Assembly: GCA_004346645.1 (NCBI GenBank)
Contig: SMDA01000010.1
Span: 25,519-89,518 of the forward strand
Source of the DNA: Gulbenkiania mobilis
GTDB lineage: Bacteria > Pseudomonadota > Gammaproteobacteria > Burkholderiales > Chromobacteriaceae
Direction of reading: 5' to 3'
DNA: 64,000 bases
This document shows positions 56,801-64,000 of this stretch, piece after piece. Below the pieces are notes generated by a model. The model worked only from the letters and a program-made list of their open reading frames with translations, did no database searches and had not been told where the DNA came from. A program made the position numbers and the translations under genes. Every line of letters begins with the position of its first letter. Position 1 is the stretch's first letter.

Positions 56801-57022
56801 GTAGCCGGGATTGATGCGTTCCAGTGCCTTGCGAAGACGAGGCACAAAGATGACCTCAGCGGCAGACTTACGGCCTTCCGTGCCGTCCGGCCCAAAGGTC
56901 TCGTTGTAGAGATTGGCCGTCTCCCAGCCAAGGGATGCGAAACAGTTGATCGCGGGTAGCTCGACCAGAGCGAGTTCCCCGTAGGTGGCTGTGACTTCCT
57001 TGACTGTGAGAACGGTGGTCAT
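53816..57022 (-). CDS. hsdR: Type I restriction endonuclease subunit R
   Basis: A 1068-aa motor and nuclease subunit. The PD-(D/E)xK nuclease region includes PLVFIELKGP (about 165). Walker A is WHTQGSGKSLS (about 315), DEAH-type Walker B is ITDEAHRSQYD (about 408), and helicase motifs FTGTPL, MVCIDKATAVRMYD and QTIARANRV follow. The C-terminal third is helical and lysine/glutamate rich, for complex assembly. Length and motif order look intact. Its start overlaps the hsdS stop by four bases. Confidence 0.96.
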   Translation of the reverse strand: MTTVLTVKEVTATYGELALVELPAINCFASLGWETANLYNETFGPDGTEGRKSAAEVIFVPRLRKALERINPGYPASAYDQAIEQLTEDRSKQIPVNANQAFYKLLRDRVKVEVADDEGNPQTVELSVIDWNTPENNDFFLAQQMWVSGEMYKRRCDLLGFVNGIPLVFIELKGPHVPLKSAYDDNLKDYKGQSIPQLFHPNAFILLSNGSQTRVGTLTSPWEHFFEWRRIDDETEAGSTSLETAIRGLCDKRRLLDIVENFTLFELARGGLIKKVAKNHQYLGVNKAIAQMIKLRESGDVEAAKKLGVFWHTQGSGKSLSMVFFTQKILRTLPGKWTFVIVTDRSELDDQIYKTFTATGAITGAEVQANSGEHLKLLLSQDHRYVFSLIQKFHTEKGEAYPQISDRSDIIVITDEAHRSQYDIFALNMRNALPNAAFLGFTGTPLIAGEEERTREVFGDYVSVYDFARSIEDGATVPLYYENRTPELQIINENLNKDIEKLLEEAELDEAQEKKLEREFAREYHLITRDERLETIAADLVKHFLGRGYRGKAMMVCIDKATAVRMYDKVQAHWKKQLADLHEQLKTATGDAKEVLAEKIMVMQTTDMAVVVSQSQNEIEDLKTKGLDIVPHRQRMISEDLDEKFKDPDGPLRLVFVCAMWITGFDVPTCSTLYLDKPMRNHTLMQTIARANRVAPGKSAGLIVDYVGIFRNLQDALRIYAKPNQPGQLPIKDKAALVEQLEGLLKQAESFCALLDIDLKGVVNTPPEKRLEALQKAMDVILEAGEDKVKAYLLLAGQVARTFKAILPDAEANAYAPMSVLVAYLGAMIKALRPAPDISGVMSDLDALLDDSIATEGYRIGERPAAEALIDLSQIDFAALQKKFEEGKKATETEKLKGQIEKKLEKMVRENKGRIDFMEKFKKLIDSYNASSHNLEAFFKELMDFAQNLTEEEQRAHRESLSEEELAIFDLLTQPEPELSDKEKDEVKKVAKELLAKLKAEKLVLDWRLKTQTKADVERTIRDFYIKLPKSYTPDLKKDKRVKTYAHIYENYFGAGQSIYQGMSAGIH

Positions 57023-58338
57023 GCCGCGATGGCCTCCTCTGGTTCGGGCAGCGTGGAAACGTCGAGTTCGCCGGAGATGAGCTTGGGCAGCAGGAGGTCT
57101 CGGGTGGCACGAAGGTTCGTGTTTTTTGCCCCAAGGGTTGAAGCCAAGTCATAGAGAGGCAAAACAGACTTCGAGAAATACTCTTGGAGATTAGATGGTG
57201 GCACCAACACCATCTCTTTCTCCAGAAAGACCGTGAATTTGAAGTTCGTGATCCCGGTAGATTGGGTTTGGTACTTCATGATCTCCCGGTTTTCATAAAT
57301 CCGCTCGAAGTGCAACTGGAGCAACTCAGGAAGAATGACTTTCTGGTTTGCTCTTACCAAGCGGCAGAAACTGGCACAGATGATCGGCTGATCAACCGAC
57401 TGAAAAAGCCTGTGTGTCAGCAGAACTGCTCGCCCGACTGGCTGATCTTTGCTCCCACCGGAGACCTCGAAAACAATGTCCTTCGGCTGAAGTTTTCGCG
57501 TTCTGAAGTTTGACTCTTTGTGGTGACGCAAAGGAGAACGGCCAAGGGCGGAAACCCGAACGTCAGGAATATCAGTTCCACGAATCACATACGCAGCAAC
57601 AGGAAAATCCTCAGATTCACTTTCTTCCCCCCAGCCTCCGCCTATGTGATGCTCAAGAAGATTCCCAAGTGGCTGAACAGTCCACCCTTCAGGGATCAAC
57701 CCCAGTTCCGACTCCACCATCTTCACCTGTTCATGCCCCGGAAAACGGAAGCGGACAAACCACTCCTCGTAGATTCTCCGGGCCATTTCCTCAAGGATGG
57801 CGATCCGTCGCGTGTTGTTTTCGATCAGGTCGTCGTAGGCGGATAGGATGGAGGCGATGCGGCGCTGGGTGGCAAGGGGAGGATATGCAACTTCAATCTG
57901 TTCAACCTTGTAGATTCCCAGCTTCGGTTGAGCTGCTCCCGCCGCTGATAATTTCATCTGTGCCTGCGCATGAGGCGAAAGCAGTGCATAAGCCAAAAAA
58001 TGACCATCACAGTCATCTCGAAGTTGAACCAGTTTTACAGCATTTTCTGTGAGGTTTGCGTTGTGGAGCGAGCGAGGTGTGATTCCGACATCGCCGATAT
58101 TTCCGACGATCGTGATACAAACATCGCCTTCTGCAATGGTGTAACGCCGTAGTTGCTGATGTACATCTTCCGTGATGAAAACTGGCTCATCACATCGGAT
58201 TGCTCCATTACGTATGTCTCTGCCTCGCACGTAAGGGTGTCCCGTGTCTTCTGACACCAAAGAAGCCCCAGCAGGAAGACGTTTTCCTCCTTTGATTTGG
58301 GCAATCTCGACGATGCGAACAGACGGATAAATACTCAT
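57019..58338 (-). CDS. hsdS: Type I restriction-modification specificity subunit S
   Basis: A 439-aa protein with two target-recognition domains (about 1-150 and 220-380), each followed by a conserved helical spacer (ATQRRIASILSAYDDLIENN and ATRDLLLPKLISGELDV). The recognition site cannot be read from sequence. It overlaps hsdM by one base and hsdR by four. The AT-rich stretch within the first TRD suggests domain shuffling. Confidence 0.95.
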   Translation of the reverse strand: MSIYPSVRIVEIAQIKGGKRLPAGASLVSEDTGHPYVRGRDIRNGAIRCDEPVFITEDVHQQLRRYTIAEGDVCITIVGNIGDVGITPRSLHNANLTENAVKLVQLRDDCDGHFLAYALLSPHAQAQMKLSAAGAAQPKLGIYKVEQIEVAYPPLATQRRIASILSAYDDLIENNTRRIAILEEMARRIYEEWFVRFRFPGHEQVKMVESELGLIPEGWTVQPLGNLLEHHIGGGWGEESESEDFPVAAYVIRGTDIPDVRVSALGRSPLRHHKESNFRTRKLQPKDIVFEVSGGSKDQPVGRAVLLTHRLFQSVDQPIICASFCRLVRANQKVILPELLQLHFERIYENREIMKYQTQSTGITNFKFTVFLEKEMVLVPPSNLQEYFSKSVLPLYDLASTLGAKNTNLRATRDLLLPKLISGELDVSTLPEPEEAIAA

Positions 58339-59888
58339 TACCGCAGCTCCAACAGAGTGCGGATATTTTCTCTGACCAGCTCTTCAAGCTCACTGGCCTG
58401 TCCGTTGAGCAGTTCAAATTCTTCTGCCAACTCTTCAAAGTGAGCGGTGAAATCGAAGTTTTGGTCATGCGCCGTATCAGCAACCCCTACATACCTTCCG
58501 GGATTCAGACTCCACCCCTGCGCCTCAATCTCAGCCAGCGTTGCCACCTTGCACACCCCTGCGATGTCCCGATATCCCCCCTCCGGGAACTGCTGCTGGA
58601 GCATCTCTTGGCTCCCCGCACTCGTCTCCACAGCCTCACCGCGCCACAACCGCACGATGTTGGAGAGGAACTCGATTTGCTCGGGCCGGAAGTCACGGAT
58701 TGCCCGGCTGACCTGCCGGTAGTACCCCCGCGCATCGATGAACAGCACTTGGTCCTTGCGGTCCCCCTTGGTCTTGGCTTTGTCGAAGAACCACAGGGTG
58801 CACGGCAGGGTTACCGTGTAGAAGAAGTTGGAGCCGACCGAGACGATGACATCAACGCCTCCGGTCTGGATCAGCTTCTTGCGGATTTCGAGTTCTGTCC
58901 CCCGTGCATCCCCCGCTGAGTTCGCCATGACGAAGCCAGCGCGGCCCGATTCGCTCAGGGCGGTGTAGAAGAGCTGAATCCAGAGGTAGTTGGCGTTGTC
59001 GGTGGTCGGAATGCCGAAGGGGAATCTTGGGTCATCCTTCACGCGCTCCTTATCGACACCCGAGACGTTGAACGGAGGGTTCGCCATCACGAAGTCGAAC
59101 TTGCCGACAGCCTTGTGCGGGTCTTCGTAGTAGGTGTTGGATTCCCGGATGTCTCCCGAGAGGCCATGCACCGCAAGGTTCATCTTGGCGAGCTTCACCG
59201 TGTCGTTGGCCTTCTCGGTGCCAAAGACGGTGAGTTCTTCGCTGGCACGTTTGTGACGACGCTGCACGAAGTCGGCACTCTGGACGAACATCCCCCCGGA
59301 GCCACAGGCCGGATCGAAAATCTTGCCGTGGAAAGGTTCGATGATTTCGACGATCAGTTTGACGATGCTGGTCGGGGTGTAGAACACGCCGCCTTTCTGG
59401 CCTTCAGCCAGCGCGAACTTTCCGAGGAAGTACTCGTAGATTTTCCCGAAGGCGTCTCCTTCGATTTCCCCGAGGCTGTTCATCAGGCGCAGCAATTCGA
59501 TCAGGACGGCGTTGGGGAGCTTGCCGTAGGAGCGGGGCAGGACGCCCTTCAGTTCCTCGTTCTCCAGTTCCACAGCTGCCATTGCTTCATTGACCGCCTT
59601 GCCTACATCTTGCCCTTCGGCCAAGTCCAGCAGGTAGGAGAAACGGGCATTTTCGGGCAGGTACAGCGCCCCCTCAGCCTGATAGTCGAACTTCTCGATC
59701 TCAGAGGCATCGAGACCACCTTCGATCAGCTTGGCTTCTGCCTCATGGAAACGCTTCTCGGCGTAGCGAAGGAAGAGCAGCCCAAGGACAGGGTTGGAGA
59801 ACTCCGAGGGCTTCAGGCCAGTGTTGGCCCACAGTTGGTCAGCAGCCGCCCACAGGCGGGATTCAATCTGGCTTAGATTCGATGACAT
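58338..59888 (-). CDS. hsdM: Type I restriction-modification methyltransferase subunit M
   Basis: A 516-aa N6-adenine methyltransferase. The N-terminal helical domain starts [21 protein letters not shown] motif I is [14 protein letters not shown] (about 220) and catalytic motif IV is [11 protein letters not shown] (about 285). ATG 59888 is the family start; the open frame reaches 60005. It is first of the hsdM-hsdS-hsdR operon. Confidence 0.96.
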   Translation of the reverse strand: MSSNLSQIESRLWAAADQLWANTGLKPSEFSNPVLGLLFLRYAEKRFHEAEAKLIEGGLDASEIEKFDYQAEGALYLPENARFSYLLDLAEGQDVGKAVNEAMAAVELENEELKGVLPRSYGKLPNAVLIELLRLMNSLGEIEGDAFGKIYEYFLGKFALAEGQKGGVFYTPTSIVKLIVEIIEPFHGKIFDPACGSGGMFVQSADFVQRRHKRASEELTVFGTEKANDTVKLAKMNLAVHGLSGDIRESNTYYEDPHKAVGKFDFVMANPPFNVSGVDKERVKDDPRFPFGIPTTDNANYLWIQLFYTALSESGRAGFVMANSAGDARGTELEIRKKLIQTGGVDVIVSVGSNFFYTVTLPCTLWFFDKAKTKGDRKDQVLFIDARGYYRQVSRAIRDFRPEQIEFLSNIVRLWRGEAVETSAGSQEMLQQQFPEGGYRDIAGVCKVATLAEIEAQGWSLNPGRYVGVADTAHDQNFDFTAHFEELAEEFELLNGQASELEELVRENIRTLLELR

Positions 59889-60103
59889 GTTTGCTGGTAC
59901 TGCTAGCGCAAGGCCGTAAATATTTATATGGGATTCTAATGGTTCTTTGTTATCACAGGTAGCTATCTGAAGTTTCGATCCACTCCGAGCTGTGTAAGGG
60001 CGCACCGTCCAGAGTCCGTGAGGACGTACAACGCTGCGCCTTTTACTTCATACCCGCCACCGAGCGCGTGAAGTTCAAGCACCTGAGCCGCTAAGGGGGT
60101 GTC

Positions 60104-60514
60104 ATGGGAAATCTGATCACCAAGGAATACCAAGGGATGCCGTTCGTCTTCCGTGAGGACGACTACTTCAACATGACCAAGGCGGCACAAGCCTTCGGTA
60201 AGCAACTGAACAACTTCTGGAAACGCCCTGACACCGCTGAGTACGTTCGGATTCTGGAAGAAACTCATTCGATTCCAATGAGTATCGCCACGATGGGTCG
60301 TAACGGAGGGACTTGGGCACACCCCAAACTTGCCGTCCGCTTTGCACAATGGCTGGACGTTCGCTTTGCCGTCTGGTGCGACTCGATCATTGAAGACATC
60401 CTGACCAAGAAAGCAGAACTGACCATCACCAAACCCCAAGAGTCGGCCACCGTTGCCGCGAGTCAAGCAGGGTTTGGTCTGGAAACTGCCGTCTATGTGG
60501 TCGATTTCCTGTGA
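60104..60514 (+). CDS. KilA-N domain protein, phage antirepressor-like
   Basis: 136 residues. The KilA-N domain spans about 10-105 (DDYFNMTKAAQAFGKQLNNFW, in parts, GRNGGTWAHPKLAVRFAQWLD, in parts, VRFAVWCDSIIEDIL). Phage antirepressors usually carry a second domain after KilA-N; here the frame ends soon after (VVDFL), so it may be shortened. ATG 60104 has aaggggg before it. It is divergent from hsdM by 215 bases, which should contain both promoters, and may regulate the hsd genes. Confidence 0.8.
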   Translation: MGNLITKEYQGMPFVFREDDYFNMTKAAQAFGKQLNNFWKRPDTAEYVRILEETHSIPMSIATMGRNGGTWAHPKLAVRFAQWLDVRFAVWCDSIIEDILTKKAELTITKPQESATVAASQAGFGLETAVYVVDFL

Positions 60515-60611
60515 GAGTCACCGCGTTAAGCAGCGAAAGGACAGGCAGGAAGAGTCAGAATTGGCAAAAACACCACTGATCATACGTGTGGTAAAAGCGT
60601 GTGGTAAATGG

Positions 60612-60664
60612 AAAAAGCCAGAACTCTGTAACCCATTGATTAGGTTAAGAATTCTGGCTTTTTT
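60612..60664. terminator. Bidirectional terminator between the KilA-N gene and tRNA-Ser
   Basis: A 12-bp stem (aaaaagccagaa / ttctggcttttt) with a 28-base loop and A/T tracts on both sides. Confidence 0.85.
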
Positions 60665-60670
60665 GAATGC

Positions 60671-60761
60671 TGGCGGAGAGGGCGGGATTCGAACCCGCGT
60701 TAGGGTATTACCCTAAACACGCTTTCCAGGCGTGCGACTTAAACCACTCATCCACCTCTCC
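60671..60761 (-). tRNA. tRNA-Ser(GGA)
   Basis: 91 bases on the minus strand with acceptor GGAGAGG / CCTCTCC and encoded CCA. The anticodon loop ctggaaa reads GGA. It has a long variable arm (tagggtaataccctaa) and T-loop ggttcgaatcc. Its 3' end faces the restriction-modification island. Confidence 0.97.
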
Positions 60762-60830
60762 AGATGGCTCTGATCGCGTTCTGCGGCAGAGGCTGCGCAG
60801 TATATAAGACCCCCGTAGAGGACGCAAGCA

Positions 60831-61787
60831 TTATTTGCTGGGACCAGGTACCTGATTGGCCTCGCGCAGGGCCTGCTCGATGGCGAAAGCCGTTTTGCCC
60901 GGAGCATCGAACGGCAAATTGTGGCCGGCGCCGTCTACACGAATCAGCGGCACCCCCAAACGGTGGGCCAAGCGCTCGCCGATCTCCAGCGGGAAGATGC
61001 GATCCTCGGTTCCCCAGACCAGTGTGGTGGACGGTAGCGTGGCCTTGTCCAAGCGCAGACGGTGCTCCAGTTGCGCACCCACCAGTTCGCCCATCAGCTC
61101 GCGTAGCTTGTGCTCGCGGGCGTTGTAATAGTAGTGGCGCATGTCTTCAAGCAACCAGGCAGGGGTGTACTTGAACATGGGCGCGGCAACACGCATCAGT
61201 CTGACCATATCGTCGGCGCTACGGGGGATGAAGAGGTCTTCGGCCGACCCTGTACCGGCCCGTGCCAGCAGGCCCTCCAGGTCTTCCGGCTGGTACACCG
61301 TACCCGGCGAGGAGAGGATGACCACATGGCGTAGACGGTCTGGGTGACGGTGAGCCAGCTCCAGCGCCACGAAGCCCCCATACGATAGCCCGGCGACCGC
61401 CACCGGGCCCGGAAGCACGTCCAGCAGGCGACCAATGGCATCGGCCTGCGCACCCAGCGACGCGGGCCCCTCGCTCCAGCTTTGTCCGAACCAGAGCAGG
61501 TCCGGCACCACCACGGTATGGCGGGCGGCGAGAAAGCGCATCGGTCCGCCCCATGTCACCAACCCATCGCCGCCAAAACCGTGCACCAACAGCAACAACG
61601 GCCCCTGCCCCCCCACCCGGTACTGCAGCTGTCCATCGGGCAGTTGCAAGGTTTCAGTCCGGAAGCCTGCCTTACGGGCACTGATCTCGGCATACCAGTG
61701 CAACATGCGGGCGGGGGAAAGTGCCTTCAGCCGACCGGTACGGCTTTTGGCCGCCGACTCGGTGACGGGGGGGACGGTTGTACTCAT
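60831..61787 (-). CDS. Alpha/beta hydrolase
   Basis: A 318-aa hydrolase. The oxyanion motif is LLLVHGFGGDG (about 66). The nucleophile Ser is in VAGLSYGGFVALELAHRHP (about 135), Asp in WGTEDRIFPLE (about 262) and His in VDGAGHNLPFD (about 289). It is complete in catalytic residues. It may be an esterase or C-C hydrolase; the substrate is unknown. Confidence 0.93.
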   Translation of the reverse strand: MSTTVPPVTESAAKSRTGRLKALSPARMLHWYAEISARKAGFRTETLQLPDGQLQYRVGGQGPLLLLVHGFGGDGLVTWGGPMRFLAARHTVVVPDLLWFGQSWSEGPASLGAQADAIGRLLDVLPGPVAVAGLSYGGFVALELAHRHPDRLRHVVILSSPGTVYQPEDLEGLLARAGTGSAEDLFIPRSADDMVRLMRVAAPMFKYTPAWLLEDMRHYYYNAREHKLRELMGELVGAQLEHRLRLDKATLPSTTLVWGTEDRIFPLEIGERLAHRLGVPLIRVDGAGHNLPFDAPGKTAFAIEQALREANQVPGPSK

Positions 61788-61827
61788 CTAGCTTCTCCGC
61801 AGGCTGGCCGGCGTACGGATGCGCCGG

Positions 61828-62559
61828 TCAGAATCGTTCGTTTTCCATCAGGTAACGCCACTTGCCTGGTGGCAGTTCGCCCAGGCGCACACGGCCGATG
61901 CGCACGCGCTTCAGCCCGGTCACGCGTAGTCCTACCAGTTCGCACATGCGGCGGATCTGGCGTTTTTTGCCTTCGCGCAGGATGAAACGCAGCTGATCGT
62001 GGTTCTGCCAGCTCACCTTGGCAGGCAGCAGCTTCTTGCCGTCCAGCGACAGCCCGTGGTTCAGCAGCCGCAGGCCTTCATCGGACAGATGGCCTTCCAC
62101 CCTTACGAGATATTCCTTTTCGACGTCGGTATGCTCACCGATCAGTGTCTTGGCTACGCGCCCGTCCTGCGTTAGTACCAGCAGCCCCACCGAATCGATG
62201 TCCAGACGCCCGGCCGGTGCCAGGCCCTTGAGATGGGCACGCTGGAAGCGTACGCCACTGCGGTCGCCCTCCCAGTGGTTGTCGGGGGTCACCAGCACGA
62301 CAGCCGGCTGGTAGCCATCCTCGGCCTGGCCGGAGACATACCCTACCGGTTTGTTGAGCAAGATTGTGACCCGCGCGGCCTGGGCTTGCGTGGCTTTGGC
62401 GTCCACTTCGATTTTTTGGTGCGGCAGCACCTTCTGACCGAGCACGGCCACGGCGCCATCCACGCGCACCCAGCCCTGTTCGATGTAACTGTCGGCTTCA
62501 CGCCGTGAGCACAGGCCTAGTTCGGCCATGCGCTTGGAAAGTCGGACCGGTTCTTCCAT
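61828..62559 (-). CDS. RsuA/RluF-family pseudouridine synthase
   Basis: A 243-aa protein with an N-terminal S4 domain ([31 protein letters not shown], in parts). The catalytic domain has Asp in [20 protein letters not shown] (about 117) and the family end [25 protein letters not shown] (in parts). It looks closest to RluF among E. coli members, modifying 23S rRNA or tRNA. The ribosome site aaggatgg directly precedes the start. Confidence 0.92.
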   Translation of the reverse strand: MEEPVRLSKRMAELGLCSRREADSYIEQGWVRVDGAVAVLGQKVLPHQKIEVDAKATQAQAARVTILLNKPVGYVSGQAEDGYQPAVVLVTPDNHWEGDRSGVRFQRAHLKGLAPAGRLDIDSVGLLVLTQDGRVAKTLIGEHTDVEKEYLVRVEGHLSDEGLRLLNHGLSLDGKKLLPAKVSWQNHDQLRFILREGKKRQIRRMCELVGLRVTGLKRVRIGRVRLGELPPGKWRYLMENERF

Positions 62560-62570
62560 CCTTCACCCGT

Positions 62571-62598
62571 AAGAAAAAGGCGGCTCAATCAGCCGCCT
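62571..62598 (-). terminator. Rho-independent terminator on the minus strand
   Basis: 8-bp stem aggcggct / agccgcct; on the minus strand it is followed by tttttctt. It sits just upstream of the pseudouridine synthase gene. Confidence 0.75.
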
Positions 62599-62637
62599 GC
62601 ATGCCCTGCATTGTAAAAGAAGCAGCAGAAGCGGGCA

Positions 62638-62671
62638 CAAAAAAAGAAAGCCCGGCCTTGGGGGCCGGGCA
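62638..62671 (-). terminator. Terminator of the EamA transporter gene
   Basis: 8-bp stem gcccggcc / ggccgggc; read on the minus strand it is followed by a long T-rich tail. It is the first of two terminators in the 228-base gap, where nothing else is seen. Confidence 0.85.
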
Positions 62672-62787
62672 AAAACCGATTAACCAATTACGGAACTCAT
62701 CCCGGGTTGCGGGGAGGCCGCAACCAAGAATGTCCTTACTTTACGCAAGCTGGCCCACGCTGGCATCCGTAGAAATGCGTAGTCCCG

Positions 62788-63747
62788 TTAAACGCGCCGT
62801 CCGGCCAGACGGGCCATCCAGCCACCAAGGTTGGCCGAAACAGTGGGGAAACTGCCGATGTAGGAGCCGAGCACGATGCCGGCAAAAATGGCAGCTAGTC
62901 CGGCCACATGGTAGGCATGCAGGCTCTCGCCCAGCGCCAGCACTGAGAGTAAGGCGCCAAAAGCCGGCATCAGATAAAGAAAGCTGGCGGCACGTGCCGG
63001 GCCGGCCAGGCCGATGGCACGGTTATACATGAGGAAAGCCAGGATGGACGGAAAGAGCCCCAGATAGGCCAGCAGCCCCCAAGTGCCCCCGGACAAGGCA
63101 GCCAGCGTTGCACCCTGCCCTGATATCTCCCAGAGAAAACCGGGCAGGAGCACCATCTCGCCAATGGCGAGGGCGGCAGCCATTTGCACGAGGGCATCCA
63201 GACCGGGCCGAAGAGTGCGCAGGCTGACGGTGTATACCGCCCAGGCAAGTCCGGCCCCCAGGATCAGCACGTCCCCGGGGCTGAAGTGGAAGCGGGCCAG
63301 ACCGGCCAGTTCACCTTTGCACACAATGAAGACGGCGCCCGCCAAGGCGACCACCATACCTGCACACTGGCGGCCGGAGAGCCGTTGCCGAAACCAGGCA
63401 GCCGAAAGCAGCAGCACCATAACGGGGGTAGCACTGTTAAGGATGACGGCATTGGTGGCCGTGGTCGTCTTAACCGCCAGGTACACCAGCGTGTTGGTAA
63501 GGCCAATGCCGAAGACACCCATCAGGCACAACGCCTTCCACTGGCGGCGAAGGGCTGTCCAGTTTCTGCGCAGGCGGGGCAATGCAAACGGCAGCAGGCA
63601 CAACAGCGCAATTCCCCAGCGCAAAAAAGCCAACGAGAACGGGCCAATGGCCTCATGCAGGGCCCGCGCCAGCACAAAATTGGTGGACCATAGGAACATG
63701 GTGGCCACGAGCAGGACAGTGGCCATACGGCTGGAGGAAGGCGTCAT
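62788..63747 (-). CDS. EamA/DMT-family permease
   Basis: A 319-aa drug/metabolite transporter with ten predicted helices in two EamA repeats (LFLWSTNFVLARALHEAIGPFSLAFLRWG, in parts, at about 17-45; the second repeat starts near ILGAGLAWAVYTVSLRTL at about 160). It probably exports amino acids or other metabolites; the substrate is not readable. It contains an uptake-like word near its 3' end. Confidence 0.92.
   Translation of the reverse strand: MTPSSSRMATVLLVATMFLWSTNFVLARALHEAIGPFSLAFLRWGIALLCLLPFALPRLRRNWTALRRQWKALCLMGVFGIGLTNTLVYLAVKTTTATNAVILNSATPVMVLLLSAAWFRQRLSGRQCAGMVVALAGAVFIVCKGELAGLARFHFSPGDVLILGAGLAWAVYTVSLRTLRPGLDALVQMAAALAIGEMVLLPGFLWEISGQGATLAALSGGTWGLLAYLGLFPSILAFLMYNRAIGLAGPARAASFLYLMPAFGALLSVLALGESLHAYHVAGLAAIFAGIVLGSYIGSFPTVSANLGGWMARLAGRRV
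62829..62839 (+). repeat. Uptake-like word GGTTGGCCGAA
   Basis: Exact 11-mer inside the EamA gene, the first one to the right of the restriction-modification island. Confidence 0.9.
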
Positions 63748-63973
63748 TTCACCGCAGCAATTAGGTCAGTAAACCTGTCTATTTTATCTCTATGCTGCGG
63801 CGCAATATTTCAAAATACTCTTCTTGATGATATTAAGTTTTAAAAATATACAAAATAAGGGCGAATTATTCTTTAAATCGACCATAAGACACAATGGTGC
63901 GCACGCGACGTCCACCCCACCTTGAGTAGCACGTGACTTTAGAGTCCAATCCACCATGACACGGAGATTGGAC
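63748..63973. other. AT-rich gap leading into an IS end
   Basis: 226 bases, strongly AT-rich up to about 63890, then GC-richer. The last 70 bases probably hold the left end of an insertion sequence, but its terminal repeat cannot be fixed without the other end. Confidence 0.5.
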
Positions 63974-64000
63974 ATGAAGAAACGTTTCACCGAAGAACAG
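63974..64000 (+). mobile_element. Start of an IS3-type transposase orfA (cut by the right edge)
   Basis: Only MKKRFTEEQ is visible. This is the common N terminus of IS3-family OrfA proteins. Nine residues are too few for certainty. Confidence 0.55.

Noticed and set aside
59963..60082. Possible small minus-strand protein between hsdM and the KilA-N gene (ends QLGVDRNFR)
   Set aside because: The residues look protein-like but there is no ATG start or ribosome site, and it sits in the divergent promoter region; it may be a decayed phage gene fragment.
53360..60761. Direct repeat of the tRNA-Ser 3' end as an att site flanking the island
   Set aside because: Searched by eye near the left junction; no copy of the tRNA 3' sequence was found.
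4498..62839. The repeated word as a Chi or KOPS-type oriented motif
   Set aside because: It is almost equally frequent on both strands (10 and 12) and paired in inverted hairpins, unlike strand-biased replication or recombination motifs.
1..64000. CRISPR arrays and rRNA genes
   Set aside because: No regularly spaced direct repeats and no rRNA-like stretches were seen.

Overview
The window is a GC-rich chromosomal segment. Its gene order (leuC - entericidin - leuD - leuB - asd - asd-like - fimV - truA - trpF - trpB - trpA - accD) and its protein families (class I PhaC, FimV, YbaL, D-2-hydroxyglutarate dehydrogenase next to serA) suggest a beta-proteobacterium, most likely of the Neisseriales (Chromobacteriaceae-like). 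This is inferred from gene order and protein features; no 16S gene is present.

Layout. 1-2.2 kb: a two-component pair cut by the left edge. 2.5-4.2 kb: cytochrome b561 with two periplasmic YceI proteins. 4.5-7.2 kb: a divergent pair coupling serine synthesis (serA) to a D2HGDH-type flavoenzyme. 7.3-23.6 kb (minus strand): a long biosynthetic run with leucine genes, two aspartate-semialdehyde dehydrogenase-type genes, two FimV-type proteins flanking an AT-rich lipoprotein gene, truA, trpFBA and accD. 23.8-26.1 kb: an MFS transporter, Hsp15 and an FAH-family enzyme. 26.3-29.3 kb: polyhydroxyalkanoate genes phaC-phaA. 29.6-30.4 kb: a UmuD-like protease without umuC, plus a 47-aa protein. 30.6-36.3 kb: dusC, a GNAT enzyme, a nucleoside hydrolase/DUF1653/HDAC-like group, an SRPBCC-MarR operon with a palindromic operator, and msrA. 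36.3-42.9 kb: a K+ channel, a FixL/FixJ-like pair, nadK and recN. 42.9 kb: tRNA-Ser(UGA). 43.3-52.8 kb: a hybrid sensor kinase, a phosphodiesterase-like enzyme, a zinc-binding DGC protein, a D-lactate-dehydrogenase-like flavoprotein, a CDF transporter and YbaL. 53-60.7 kb: a foreign type I restriction-modification island (hsdM-hsdS-hsdR plus KilA-N). One end truncates a sigma54 activator gene and the other lies beside tRNA-Ser(GGA). 60.8-63.7 kb: hydrolase, pseudouridine synthase and EamA transporter. At 63.97 kb the start of an IS3-type transposase reaches the window edge.

Most notable observation: the 11-base word GGTTGGCCGAA occurs exactly 22 times (10 on plus, 12 on minus), with four more copies differing only at the first base (CGTTGGCCGAA). 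It is spread through core genes and intergenic regions, twice as the arm of a hairpin between genes, and is absent as an exact copy from the restriction-modification island. This is how a Neisseria/Pasteurellaceae-type DNA uptake sequence behaves, but the word does not match the dialects I know. It is the best candidate here for an undescribed system. A second candidate is a sigma54 promoter feeding a roughly 65-nt RNA with a strong terminator, next to the broken sigma54 activator gene.
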